Below, in pieces: positions 40,580 through 48,994 of a DNA stretch of 50,117 bases. Numbering within the stretch: the stretch's first letter is position 1; every line of letters begins with the position of its first letter. The notes below the pieces were generated by a model that was not told the DNA's origin, searched no databases, and saw only the letters and a list, made by a program, of their open reading frames with translations. Origin of the DNA: Selenomonas sp. (GTDB taxonomy: Bacteria; Bacillota; Negativicutes; Selenomonadales; Selenomonadaceae). The stretch lies in the NCBI GenBank assembly GCA_022773585.1, contig JALEZZ010000007.1, positions 1 to 50,117 of the forward strand, written 5' to 3'. Both the position numbers and the translations under genes were made by a program.

Positions 40580-42196
40580 ATGGCAAACGTTGATCTGAGC
40601 CAGTATGGCATCACTGGTGTCACGGAGATTCTCCACAATCCTTCTTACAAGGTTCTCTTCGAGGAAGAGATGAAAGATGGCCTGACGGGCTACGAGAAGG
40701 GTCAGATTTCGGAGCTGGGCGCCGTCAATGTCAAGACCGGTATCTTCACGGGCCGTTCCCCGAAAGACAAATTCATCGTCGATGACGAGACGTCGCATGA
40801 CACGGTTTGGTGGGACAGCGAGTCCTACCACAACGACAACCATCGTGCTACGAAAGAGGCATGGAAGGCCGTCAAGGAGATCGCAAAGAAAGAGCTCTCC
40901 GGCAAGAAACTCTATGTCGTCGATGGCTTCTGCGGCGCGAACAAGGACACGCGCATGGCCGTCCGCTTCATCGTCGAAGTCGCTTGGCAGGCACATTTCG
41001 TCTCGAACATGTTCATCAAGCCGACGGCGGAAGAATTCGAGAACTTCAAGCCGGACTTCGTCGTATTCAACGCTTCGAAGGCCAAAGTCGAGAACTACAA
41101 GGAACTCGGCCTGCATTCTGACACGGCTGTCGTCTTCAACCTCACGGAGCGCCAGCAGGTCATCATCAACACCTGGTACGGCGGCGAGATGAAGAAGGGC
41201 ATGTTCTCCATGATGAACTACTTCCTCCCGCTCAAGGGCATCGCTGCGATGCACTGCTCCGCGAACACGGACAAGCAGGGCAAGAACACGGCCATCTTCT
41301 TCGGCCTCTCCGGCACGGGCAAGACGACACTCTCCACGGATCCGAAGCGCCTCCTCATCGGCGACGACGAGCACGGCTGGGATGACGACGGCATCTTCAA
41401 CTTCGAGGGTGGCTGCTATGCAAAGGTCATCAACCTCGACATGGAGTCCGAGCCGGACATCTACGGCGCCATCAAGCGCAACGCCCTGCTCGAGAACGTT
41501 GTCCTCGACGACAAAGGCAACATCGACTTCGCTGACAAGTCCATCACGGAGAACACGCGCGTGTCCTATCCGATCGACCACATCAAAGGCACGGTCAAGG
41601 GCTTCGTCAACGACCGCAGCGCAGCTCCGGCCGCAAAGAGCGTCATCTTCCTTTCCGCTGACGCGTTCGGCGTCCTGCCGCCGGTCTCCATCCTGACGCC
41701 GGAACAGATGCAGTACTACTTCCTCTCCGGCTTCACGGCAAAACTCGCTGGCACGGAGCGCGGCATCACTGAGCCGACGCCGACGTTCTCCGCTTGCTTC
41801 GGCCAGGCGTTCCTCGAACTCCATCCGACGAAGTATGCGCAGGAGCTCGTCAAGCGCGTCAAGGCCAACGGCACGAAGGCATACCTCGTGAACACGGGCT
41901 GGAACGGCACGGGCAAGCGCATCTCCATCAAGGATACGCGCGGCATCATTGACGCCATCCACAGCGGCGCCATCACGAAGTGCCCGACGAAGAAGATTGA
42001 CTACTTCGGTCTCGAAATCCCGACGAAGCTCGAAGGCGTCGCGACCGAAGTCCTCGACCCGAAGGATACGTACAAAGACCCGTCCGAGTGGGACAAGAAG
42101 GCCAAGAAGCTCGCGCAGATGTTCATCGACAACTTCGCGAAGTACACGGACACGGAAGCTGGCAAGGCGCTCGTCGCTGCTGGCCCGCAGCTCTGA
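40580..42196 (+). CDS. pckA: Phosphoenolpyruvate carboxykinase (ATP)
   Basis: A 538-residue enzyme with the family blocks [17 protein letters not shown] and [20 protein letters not shown] (kinase P-loop). [20 protein letters not shown] carries the Asp/Glu metal site, and there is an Arg-containing [12 protein letters not shown]. It interconverts oxaloacetate and PEP with ATP/ADP; in succinate- or propionate-forming Negativicutes it may run in the carboxylating direction. Codon choice is noticeably stricter (few rare codons) than in neighbours, consistent with high expression. ATG 40580 has GAAAGAGG upstream. It is monocistronic, with its own promoter and terminator. Confidence 0.97.
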   Translation: MANVDLSQYGITGVTEILHNPSYKVLFEEEMKDGLTGYEKGQISELGAVNVKTGIFTGRSPKDKFIVDDETSHDTVWWDSESYHNDNHRATKEAWKAVKEIAKKELSGKKLYVVDGFCGANKDTRMAVRFIVEVAWQAHFVSNMFIKPTAEEFENFKPDFVVFNASKAKVENYKELGLHSDTAVVFNLTERQQVIINTWYGGEMKKGMFSMMNYFLPLKGIAAMHCSANTDKQGKNTAIFFGLSGTGKTTLSTDPKRLLIGDDEHGWDDDGIFNFEGGCYAKVINLDMESEPDIYGAIKRNALLENVVLDDKGNIDFADKSITENTRVSYPIDHIKGTVKGFVNDRSAAPAAKSVIFLSADAFGVLPPVSILTPEQMQYYFLSGFTAKLAGTERGITEPTPTFSACFGQAFLELHPTKYAQELVKRVKANGTKAYLVNTGWNGTGKRISIKDTRGIIDAIHSGAITKCPTKKIDYFGLEIPTKLEGVATEVLDPKDTYKDPSEWDKKAKKLAQMFIDNFAKYTDTEAGKALVAAGPQL

Positions 42197-42237
42197 TTGA
42201 GCCATACAGAACCATAGGGTACAACCTTTCTGATAAA

Positions 42238-42273
42238 GAAGAGGCGTTGCAGGATTGCAGCGTCTCTTCTTTT
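42238..42273 (+). terminator. Rho-independent terminator of pckA
   Basis: GAAGAGGCG (42238-42246) pairs with CGTCTCTTC (42261-42269, one G-T wobble) and is followed by TTTT. It starts about 42 bases after the pckA stop. Confidence 0.8.
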
Positions 42274-42316
42274 CACTTCTTGTCCCAAATTTCTTATTTT
42301 ATTTTCACCGTTTCTT

Positions 42317-42325
42317 TGTTATAAT
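42317..42325 (+). promoter_or_regulatory. Extended -10 promoter for the unknown gene-response regulator pair
   Basis: TGT-TATAAT at 42317-42325, about 65 bases before the ATG at 42390, with only a poor T-rich -35. No Pho-box-like repeat was found here. Confidence 0.5.
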
Positions 42326-42389
42326 AAAGGATAAAGTATCTTGAACGTTTATTTTTCAAAAACACATGGGATGTATTGGGGAGGAAGCC

Positions 42390-43139
42390 ATGAAGAAGAT
42401 TCTTCTGACCGCGATTGCGGTCTATGCCGTCATCGTCATTGCAGGTGCGACAGCTTATTTCCTGCTGCGCGATCCTCCTGCGGCGCCGCCTGCGCGGCAT
42501 GAGGTGGCGACGAGTACGGCGAAGAGCTCTGGCGAAGTGCCGGACACGAAGTCCGGAGAAGCTGCCAAGGCGCCGACGTCGTCCGCGCAGGAAAAACAGA
42601 CGGCAGATGCCATCATCACGGGCATGAAGGTCGAGAATCGCGGCGGCATCACGCTCTACACGTATGACTACCCGAAGAAGCCCGCGCCCGGCGTCTACCT
42701 GCGGCCGTTCCTCGTGACGGACGGCGTGGCCTGGGCGCTCAAGTTCGATCTTTACTACTACTATAATATCAGCGACCCGCAGAAGACGGCCTGGATTCAT
42801 GGCGATTCCATCAATGTCAACGTCGGCGGCAAGACGTACAACCTGCGCTTCCTCGCGCACGACCGCCGCGACAAGATGAGCCCCGACGCCGAAAATCTCG
42901 CCGAAAGCTACGTCCACGACGCGACAGAGGACGAGCTCTCCGTCCTGCGCGCCCTCGCACAGGCGGGCAGCGGGAGCATCACGTACTACCAGCAGGAGGG
43001 CGGCGCCCAGCGCAGCCACGAGTTCACGAGCGAAGAGATCACGCGCATCCGCAATGTCCTGACGCTCTATGACTACGAGACGAAGGACGACGCAGAAGCT
43101 GCTGGTACTGCTGGTGCAAAGGGGGAGGCTGCCTTATGA
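42390..43139 (+). CDS. Unknown membrane-anchored extracytoplasmic protein linked to a response regulator
   Basis: A 249-residue protein: positively charged start, one membrane helix (ILLTAIAVYAVIVIAGATAYF) and a Ser/Thr/Ala/Lys-rich linker (~30-75). A compact domain follows with GITLYTYDYPKKPAPGVYLR, LKFDLYYYYNISDPQKTAW and SINVNVGGKTYNLRF, apparently beta-rich, and a helical end. No known domain recognised and no kinase motifs. It should lie with its C-terminal domain outside the cytoplasmic membrane. ATG 42390 has GGGAGGAA upstream. It overlaps the response regulator by ATGA, so the two are made together, and it might act as a sensor input or target, which is inference. Otherwise it is simply a hypothetical protein. 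Confidence 0.7.
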   Translation: MKKILLTAIAVYAVIVIAGATAYFLLRDPPAAPPARHEVATSTAKSSGEVPDTKSGEAAKAPTSSAQEKQTADAIITGMKVENRGGITLYTYDYPKKPAPGVYLRPFLVTDGVAWALKFDLYYYYNISDPQKTAWIHGDSINVNVGGKTYNLRFLAHDRRDKMSPDAENLAESYVHDATEDELSVLRALAQAGSGSITYYQQEGGAQRSHEFTSEEITRIRNVLTLYDYETKDDAEAAGTAGAKGEAAL

Positions 43140-43840
43140 AAATCCTCGCCGTTGATGATGACGACTCCATCCGCGACCTGCTGACGCTCCAGCTCCGCCG
43201 CCACGGCTACGACGTCCTGACGGCGGCCGATGGCGAAGAAGCGCTCGAACTTGCGCCCGAAGCCGACTTCATCGTGCTCGACCTCATGCTGCCGAAGCTC
43301 GACGGCTACGAAGTCTGCCGCCGCCTCAAGAGCCGTGATGCGACAAAGAACATCCCGATCATCATGCTCACGGCCAAGACCGAAGAAATCGACACCGTCC
43401 TCGGCCTCGAACTCGGCGCCGACGACTACATGGCAAAGCCGTTCTCCATGCGCGAACTCCTCGCGCGCATCAAAGCCGTCAGCCGCCGTTCGGCAAAGCA
43501 GCAGGAAGGCGGGGAAGGGCAGCAGCTCTCGTTGCGCCTCGGCCCGCTCATCATGGACTTCGGCGCCTACCGCGCGAGCCTCGGAGGCCGCGACCTCGCC
43601 CTCACGCCGAAAGAATACGAACTCCTGAAACTCTTCCTCACCCACATCGGCCGCGCCTACACGCGCGACGAACTCCTTACGCGCATCTGGGGCTACGAAT
43701 ACTACGGCGACACCCGCACCGTCGACGTCCATATCCGGCATCTCCGCAGTAAGCTCGCCCCCGCGCCGGAGCTCGCCAAAGCCATCGAGACCGTGCGCGG
43801 CGTTGGATATCGGTTTCAGTATGAAGAAGCGGGAAAATAG
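43136..43840 (+). CDS. OmpR/PhoB-family response regulator (orphan in this window)
   Basis: A 234-residue regulator. Receiver domain: ILAVDDDDSIRDLL, phosphoacceptor Asp ~49 in IVLDLMLPKLDGYEVCRRL, Thr ~79 and Lys ~101 (MAKPFSM). Winged-helix output domain: LTPKEYELLKLFL, DELLTRIWGYEYYGDTRTVD and VHIRHLRSKL. The sequence resembles PhoP/PhoB-type regulators, and ppx-ppk and pstB-phoU follow. No histidine kinase gene is next to it: the 680 bases downstream are non-coding repeats. A Pho role is inferred from the neighbourhood and from the Pho-box-like repeats at 44431-44463. Confidence 0.9.
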   Translation: MKILAVDDDDSIRDLLTLQLRRHGYDVLTAADGEEALELAPEADFIVLDLMLPKLDGYEVCRRLKSRDATKNIPIIMLTAKTEEIDTVLGLELGADDYMAKPFSMRELLARIKAVSRRSAKQQEGGEGQQLSLRLGPLIMDFGAYRASLGGRDLALTPKEYELLKLFLTHIGRAYTRDELLTRIWGYEYYGDTRTVDVHIRHLRSKLAPAPELAKAIETVRGVGYRFQYEEAGK

Positions 43841-44430
43841 AATGATTTTGGAAGGAACCTTGTGGCTTTCGTTTTTTGGGGGAAGCTGCGGGGGTCCTTT
43901 TTTTGATGCGCGTGATGGGTGTCGTTCGTAACAACGAAATATTGCGAATGGACTTTCGAAAAGGCGGCAGATGCGCTCGGCTTCAGCACCCTACTACCCT
44001 CTCAGTCGCGCTGCGCGCGCCAGCTCCCCCAGAGGGGGAGCCTGCTGAAAAAGCAACGTTATAGGGATAAGTCCTAAGGACAGCGAGCAAGGCGAGCGCT
44101 TCCGCGTTACAAAAGGTCGCTTCGGGAGGGCGGGGGACTTTCCCACTGTAGTACCTCCGCGTTACGAAAAGCCATCTTCGGGAGGGCGGGGGCTTCCATA
44201 AGGGCTCTTTTAGCTGTAAGGAAACGGAACTGAAACCTGAAACCGCTGATGTGAACCCAGCCGTTCATTCCCCCGCGATACGTTCAGGCCGTGTCAGCGT
44301 TGAGCCCGTTGGAAGCCCCCGCCCGACCCGCGCACGAATGCTTCTCCGCGTGCGCCTTCGCATTCGATTTTAGTGGCCGAAAATCCAAAATTGTGCGATA
44401 ATAAGGGTATCGGCGGTCGTGCGATGGAAA
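43841..44430. other. Long non-coding gap with several repeat units
   Basis: No coding frame with family-like sequence was seen on either strand, and no trace of a histidine kinase. Contents: a shell-type unit at 43991-44042 (CTCAGTCGCGCTGCGCGC..., CTCCCCCAGAGGGGGAG). Two direct copies of CCGCGTTACRAAARG...TTCGGGAGGGCGGGGG lie at 44102-44143 and 44157-44197, 55 bp apart. A 14-bp inverted pair, GGGCGGGGGCTTCC (44184-44197) with GGAAGCCCCCGCCC (44311-44324), bounds a ~140-bp segment. Confidence 0.75.
44102..44324. repeat. Tandem GGGAGGGCGGGGG-type repeats with a distant inverted copy
   Basis: Two ~42-base direct repeats (44102-44143, 44157-44197) with a period of 55 bases, and the inverse of their last 14 bases at 44311-44324. 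The same 14-mer also occurs at 34388-34401 upstream of cbiD, so it belongs to a dispersed family distinct from the CTCCCTCTGAGAGGGAG units. Confidence 0.65.
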
Positions 44431-44485
44431 GTTTACAAGAACATAACAATCTGTCAACAATCAACGCGCGCCTCTGAGGTACAAT
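44431..44485 (+). promoter_or_regulatory. Pho-box-like triple direct repeat and -10 box upstream of ppx-ppk
   Basis: Three 11-base repeats run end to end: GTTTACAAGAA (44431), CATAACAATCT (44442) and GTCAACAATCA (44453). Each carries a TNAACA/TTTACA-like core, exactly 11 bases apart. This is the spacing of PhoP/PhoB binding sites in Bacillus and E. coli. A -10 box TACAAT (44480-44485) follows, with no good -35, as expected for an activator-dependent promoter. Confidence 0.6.
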
Positions 44486-44521
44486 CTATGTGTATTTGAT
44501 ATGACGAAAGGGGAACCCACC

Positions 44522-45541
44522 ATGTATGCCATCATTGATGTCGGCTCGAATACGGTCCGTATGAACATCTACAAGCTCGAGAACGGCCAGTTCTCGCTCG
44601 TCATGGGCAAGAAGGAGTCCGTCGGGCTCGCTTCTTACGTGAAGAACGGGCAGATGCTCCCCGAGGGCGTCAACCGGGCCTGCGAGGTGCTGACGGAGTT
44701 CCGCACGATCTTGCAGGACCTCAAAATCACGAACTACCACGTCTTCGCGACGGCGGCGCTCCGCAACGCTGCGAACAGCCGCGCGGCCGTCGAGGAAATC
44801 ATGGAGCGCACCGGCATCCAGGTCGAAGTCATCTCGGGCGAGACCGAGGCAGAGCTTGACTTCGTCGGCGCTTCGCATGCCGTCGAGGTCACGGAAGGGC
44901 TCCTCATCGACATCGGCGGCGCCTCGACCGAGCTCGTCGTTTACAAGGATGGCGAAATCCAGAAGAAGGTCTCGCTCCCCATCGGCTCGCTCAACACGTA
45001 CGACCGCTACGTCACGAACCTCCTGCCGAGCCGCGCCGAGCGCAAGGCCATCAAGCAGATGGTGCTGAACCTCCTGAAGCAGGACGCCGACCTCAACTAT
45101 GGCGAATACAAGATCGTCTGCGGCGTCGGCGGCACGATCCGCGCGGCGCGCAAGCTCAACAACTACCTGTTCCAGCTGCCGATTGCGAACACGCAGATCA
45201 AGGCGCCGAACATCAAGAAGATGCTGAAGCTGCTCGAAAATGACGAGGGCGAGGCCATCCCGGTCGAGACGCTCGAAGTGCTGCTCAAAGTCGTCCCCGA
45301 CCGCGTGCGCACGGTGCTGCCGGGCATGATCATCCTCTACACGCTCGTCAAGCATTTCCACAGCGACTACGTCGAAGTCACGCGCGCCGGCGTCCGTGAC
45401 GGCTATCTCTACCGCTACGTGCTCCGCCCAAACGAGCCGGGGAGCGACGCTCCCGCAACGGAAATCACGGCCGCCGATGGGGACGCCATCGCATCCGCCG
45501 CGCAGGCCGCGGTCGCAGAAGGGCAGGCAGGTGATCTTTGA
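44522..45541 (+). CDS. ppx: Exopolyphosphatase / guanosine pentaphosphatase family (Ppx/GppA)
   Basis: A 339-residue protein of the ASKHA fold. It has YAIIDVGSNTVRMNIYKLE (phosphate-binding loop 1), FATAALRNAANSR, VISGETEAELDFVG (catalytic Glu), LLIDIGGASTELVV (second loop) and CGVGGTIRAARKL. It is the short, two-domain form without the C-terminal HD region. It hydrolyses polyphosphate from the end, and possibly pppGpp. ATG 44522 has AAAGGGG seven bases upstream; ATG 44501 is less likely. It overlaps ppk (TGATG), giving coupled synthesis and degradation of polyphosphate. Confidence 0.93.
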   Translation: MYAIIDVGSNTVRMNIYKLENGQFSLVMGKKESVGLASYVKNGQMLPEGVNRACEVLTEFRTILQDLKITNYHVFATAALRNAANSRAAVEEIMERTGIQVEVISGETEAELDFVGASHAVEVTEGLLIDIGGASTELVVYKDGEIQKKVSLPIGSLNTYDRYVTNLLPSRAERKAIKQMVLNLLKQDADLNYGEYKIVCGVGGTIRAARKLNNYLFQLPIANTQIKAPNIKKMLKLLENDEGEAIPVETLEVLLKVVPDRVRTVLPGMIILYTLVKHFHSDYVEVTRAGVRDGYLYRYVLRPNEPGSDAPATEITAADGDAIASAAQAAVAEGQAGDL

Positions 45542-47622
45542 TGCTCGATATCCGCAGAAAGCTGGAAGAGACCGTCGATACCAGCTACACGCAGGACCGC
45601 GAACTCTCGTGGCTGCGTTTCAACGAGCGCGTGCTCGACGAAGCGACGGACGAGACCGTGCCGCTCTTCGAGCGCATGAAGTTCGTCGAAATCTTCACGA
45701 GCAACCTCGATGAATTCTTCATGGTGCGCGTCGGGAGCCTCTTTGACCTCAAGCACATCCAGCCGGACAAGATTGACAACAAGAGCGGCCTGACGCCGGG
45801 CGAGCAGCTTACGGCCATCTTCCGCGAGACGCGCCGCCTCTACACGAAGCGCGACGCCATCTACCGGAAGCTCCAGCGCGAGCTTGAAAAGCACGGCGTC
45901 GTCCACCTCCATGTCGATGACATAGGCCTCGAGGAGCGGCAGTATTTCGAGCAGTATTTCCGCGAGCAGCTGCTGCCCGTGCTGTCGCCGCAGGTCATCG
46001 ACCTGCACCATCCATTTCCGCATCTGGAAAATAAAGAGCTTTTGGTCGGCGCGCTCCTGAAGCACGAACGCCACGTCACGCTCGGCATGGTGCCGCTCGC
46101 GCCGTCGCTGCCGCGCTTCCTGATTGCGCCGGGCAACCGCATGGCATACGTCCTGCAGGAAGAGCTCATCCAGGCGTACCTCGACAAGATTTTCACGAAT
46201 TATCCCATCATCGACCGCTCCGTCTTCGCCGTGACGCGCAACGCCGACATCAATCCCGACGACGAGGAAGTGGACTACGGCGCCGACTACGTCTCGCAGA
46301 TGCGCAACGTGCTCAAAAAACGCCGCCTGCTGCCGCCCGTGCGGCTCGAAATCCAGACGCAGGGCGACAGCCTCGTCGCGCCGTGGCTGTCAAAGCGCCT
46401 CGACATCCCGCTCGAACAGGCGTATGTCACGGCCGCGCCGCTCACGATGCCGTACGTCTACGGCCTCGAGGACCATTTCACGGGCCACCAGCGCGCCGAG
46501 CTCTGCTATCCGCCGTACGACTGCGTCACGGGCATCGAGCGCTTTGGCGAAAAGCCCATGATGGACGTCGTCCGGAGTGGCGACGTGCTGCTGACGTACC
46601 CGTACGAGGACTTCGGGATTTTCCTGCAAGTGCTGCGCGAGGCCGTCAACTCGAAGGACGTCGTCTCCATCAAAATCACGATCTACCGCGTCGGCAAGGG
46701 CCACGTCAAGCTCATGAACTACCTGATTCTCGCGGCCGAGCTCGGCAAGGAGGTCACGGTGCTCCTCGAGCTCAAGGCGCGCTTTGACGAGCAGAACAAC
46801 ATGGACTGGGTCGACAGCCTGCGCGACGCGGGCGTCCACATCCTCTACGGCTTCGAGGGGTACAAGGTGCACGCGAAAGTCTGCCTGATTACGGAGCGCC
46901 GCGAGGGGAAAATCAAGTACATCACGTACGTCGGCACCGGCAACTTCAACGCGAAGACGGCGCATTTCTACACGGACTTCGCGCTCATGACCGCCGACGA
47001 TGCCATCGGCCGCGACGCCTCGATGTTCTTCCGCAACATGGGCATCTCGAACCTGCGCGGCAGCTACGAGAAATTCCTCGTCGCGCCGTCGTCGCTGAAA
47101 TCGGGGCTGCTGCACCTCATCGATGGCGAAATCGCGAAAGCCGAGCGCGGCGAGCCCTGCGGCATCCGGCTCAAGATGAACTCCATCACGGACCGCCAGC
47201 TCATCGACGCGCTCCAGCGCGCGGGCACGGCGGGCGTGCGCATCGACATGGTCGTGCGCGGCATCTGCTGCCTCGTGCCCGGCATCCCCGGCCTCACGGA
47301 GAACATCCACATCCACAGCATCGTCGGCCGCTACCTCGAACACGCGCGCATCTTCGCGTTCGGGCAGGGCGAGGGCACGAAGCTCTACATCGCCTCGGCC
47401 GACTGGATGACGCGCAACACGGAGAATCGCGTCGAAATCGCCTGCCCCATCGAGAAGCAGGCGCTCAAAGACCAGATTCTCCGCATGTTCGACGTCCAGT
47501 TCCACGACACGAAAAAAGGCCGCCGCATCGGCCCCGACGGCCGCTACCACCACATCCGCCCCGACCGCGGCGAAGACGCGCAGACCGTGTTCATGAAACT
47601 GGCGAAAGAGCGCGTGCGGTGA
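45541..47622 (+). CDS. ppk: Polyphosphate kinase 1
   Basis: A 693-residue PPK1 of standard length. The N-terminal domain starts YTQDRELSWLRFNERVLDEA and includes EIFTSNLDEFFMVRVG. The phospholipase-D-like catalytic half has GYKVHAKVCLIT (autophosphorylated His near base 46870), YVGTGNFNAKTAHFYTDFAL and the second His in GRYLEHARIFAFG. It reversibly transfers the ATP gamma-phosphate onto polyphosphate at the membrane. ATG 45541 overlaps the ppx stop. The ~600 bases after it are non-coding repeats. Confidence 0.97.
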   Translation: MLDIRRKLEETVDTSYTQDRELSWLRFNERVLDEATDETVPLFERMKFVEIFTSNLDEFFMVRVGSLFDLKHIQPDKIDNKSGLTPGEQLTAIFRETRRLYTKRDAIYRKLQRELEKHGVVHLHVDDIGLEERQYFEQYFREQLLPVLSPQVIDLHHPFPHLENKELLVGALLKHERHVTLGMVPLAPSLPRFLIAPGNRMAYVLQEELIQAYLDKIFTNYPIIDRSVFAVTRNADINPDDEEVDYGADYVSQMRNVLKKRRLLPPVRLEIQTQGDSLVAPWLSKRLDIPLEQAYVTAAPLTMPYVYGLEDHFTGHQRAELCYPPYDCVTGIERFGEKPMMDVVRSGDVLLTYPYEDFGIFLQVLREAVNSKDVVSIKITIYRVGKGHVKLMNYLILAAELGKEVTVLLELKARFDEQNNMDWVDSLRDAGVHILYGFEGYKVHAKVCLITERREGKIKYITYVGTGNFNAKTAHFYTDFALMTADDAIGRDASMFFRNMGISNLRGSYEKFLVAPSSLKSGLLHLIDGEIAKAERGEPCGIRLKMNSITDRQLIDALQRAGTAGVRIDMVVRGICCLVPGIPGLTENIHIHSIVGRYLEHARIFAFGQGEGTKLYIASADWMTRNTENRVEIACPIEKQALKDQILRMFDVQFHDTKKGRRIGPDGRYHHIRPDRGEDAQTVFMKLAKERVR

Positions 47623-47825
47623 CCCGCCAGCAGCAGCCTGCACCCACCCCCGACCCCACAGGGGCTGTCGCCCCGCCAGAGGGGGAGGAGCTGCCACCCG
47701 CCCAGTGCGTGCGCGCACCGGCGAGAAGGTACGACGTACAAATTGTTCGGTTGCATCAGGCGACTACCGACCTTCGGTCGGCATAAGCGACCGCATAGGC
47801 GCTAAAGCGCCTTGCGTCTGCTTAA

Positions 47826-47868
47826 CCCACCTGGCGCTTCGCGCCTGTCCTCCCTCTGAGAGGGAGGC
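47826..47868. repeat. Repeat unit D1, inverted partner of 49729-49772
   Basis: CCCACCTGGCGC-TTC-GCGCC followed by TGTCCTCCCTCTGAGAGGGAGGC. Its reverse complement matches 49729-49772 except for two or three positions in the hairpin loop, so the pair faces each other around pstB-phoU. Confidence 0.8.
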
Positions 47869-47974
47869 GTATGTTCTATCATCTTTCCATCAGAAGAGAG
47901 AGATGCTCTTATCCCGCCGCCTCCCTCTCAGAGGGCAATGTCATTAAGATAAGCGTAAAGTCATTCAAACTTCA

Positions 47975-48151
47975 GCCTCCCTCTAGAGGGAGGGGGACCG
48001 CGAAGCGGTGGAAGGAGTAGTAGGATGCGATAGCCTGACAAGAATGCAGTCGTCGCTAAGGCCTTTAGCAACGTTCTGTATATCTGTTGGTTTCCAGTAT
48101 CCAACTACTCCCCCAGTCAGCTTCGCTGACAGCCCCCTCTGGGAGGGGGCC
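47975..48151. repeat. 177-bp modular inverted-repeat element, type C
   Basis: The outer shell is CTCCCTCTAGAGGGAG, ACCGCGAAGCGGT ... GTCAGC-TTC-GCTGAC and CCCCCTCTGGGAGGGGG, the same as type B. The core differs: AAGGAGTAGTAGGAT on the left and ATCCAACTACTCCC on the right, with an unrelated centre. Confidence 0.82.
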
Positions 48152-48228
48152 TTGGGTTGAAAGCACATCCCTCATCCTTTCCACACCGCCCCTGCCTTTT
48201 TCACCCACCAACTCAGGAGGAACCACCC

Positions 48229-48978
48229 ATGAAGATGAACGTAGAGAATCTCAACCTGTTCTACGGCGAGCATCAGGCGCTGTTTGATGTCAATCTGCCG
48301 GTCCCCGAGCACAAGGTCGTCGCCCTCATCGGGCCGTCGGGCTGCGGCAAGTCGACGTTTCTGCGCACGCTGAACCGCATGAACGACCTCATCGACGGCG
48401 TGCGCGTCGAGGGCGACATCTCGCTCGACGGGGAAGATATCTACGCGCAGGGCACGGACCTCGTCGAGCTCCGCAAGCGCGTCGGCATGGTGTTCCAGCG
48501 GCCGAATCCTTTCCCGATGTCCATCTACGACAACGTCGCCTACGGCTGCCGCGTGCATGGTCTGACGGACAAGAAGAAGCTCGACGAGATCGTCGAGCGC
48601 AGCCTCAAGGGCGCCGCGCTCTGGGACGAGGTCAAAGACCGCCTGAACGCTTCGGCGCTCGGCATGTCCGGCGGCCAGCAGCAGCGCCTCTGCATCGCGC
48701 GCGTCATGGCCGTCTCGCCCGAGGTCGTCCTCATGGACGAGCCGTGCTCGGCGCTCGACCCGATTTCCACGATGAAGATCGAGGAGCTCGTCTCCGAAAT
48801 CAAGAAGGACTTCACGATCGTCATGGTCACGCACAACATGCAGCAGGCTGCCCGCGTCTCGGACTACACGGCGTTCTTTTTGAACGGCAAGCTCATCGAG
48901 CACGACAAGACCGACGTCATCTTCACGAAGCCGCATGACAAGAAGACGGAAGACTACATCACGGGCCGTTTCGGCTGA
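48229..48978 (+). CDS. pstB: Phosphate ABC transporter ATP-binding protein PstB
   Basis: A 249-residue ABC ATPase with Walker [22 protein letters not shown]-loop [20 protein letters not shown], signature [18 protein letters not shown] and Walker [14 protein letters not shown]. The NRMNDL and NPFP-SIYDNVA blocks are specific to PstB. It energises PstCA for phosphate import. ATG 48229 has AGGAGG eight bases upstream. The membrane subunits and the binding protein are not encoded upstream, where only repeats lie, so they must be elsewhere if present. phoU follows after 16 bases. Confidence 0.96.
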   Translation: MKMNVENLNLFYGEHQALFDVNLPVPEHKVVALIGPSGCGKSTFLRTLNRMNDLIDGVRVEGDISLDGEDIYAQGTDLVELRKRVGMVFQRPNPFPMSIYDNVAYGCRVHGLTDKKKLDEIVERSLKGAALWDEVKDRLNASALGMSGGQQQRLCIARVMAVSPEVVLMDEPCSALDPISTMKIEELVSEIKKDFTIVMVTHNMQQAARVSDYTAFFLNGKLIEHDKTDVIFTKPHDKKTEDYITGRFG

Positions 48979-48994
48979 TAAGGAGGCTCCATTG

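Larger units (their letters stand above)
47623..48228. other. Long non-coding gap composed of repeat units between ppk and pstB
   Basis: No pstS, pstC or pstA coding sequence was seen. Contents in order: a GC-rich unit at 47640-47692 (GGGGCTGTCGCCCC); a GACCTTCGGTC hairpin and GGCGCTAAAGCGCC at 47764-47811; a shell unit of ACCTGGCGCTTCGCGCC type at 47826-47868; a truncated shell CTCCCTCTCAGAGGG at 47920-47934; and a complete 177-bp element at 47975-48151. The last ~75 bases hold only the pstB ribosome binding site. Confidence 0.8.

Noticed and set aside
40052..42205. A 717-codon open frame on the minus strand opposite thrC and pckA
   Set aside because: It is the mirror of strongly codon-biased, GC-rich genes on the plus strand. 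Its translation is Arg/Val/Asp-rich without any family motif, and pckA is certain.
43841..44500. Possible decayed histidine kinase after the response regulator
   Set aside because: No H-box, N-box or G-box-like sequence was found in any frame; the region is repeats.
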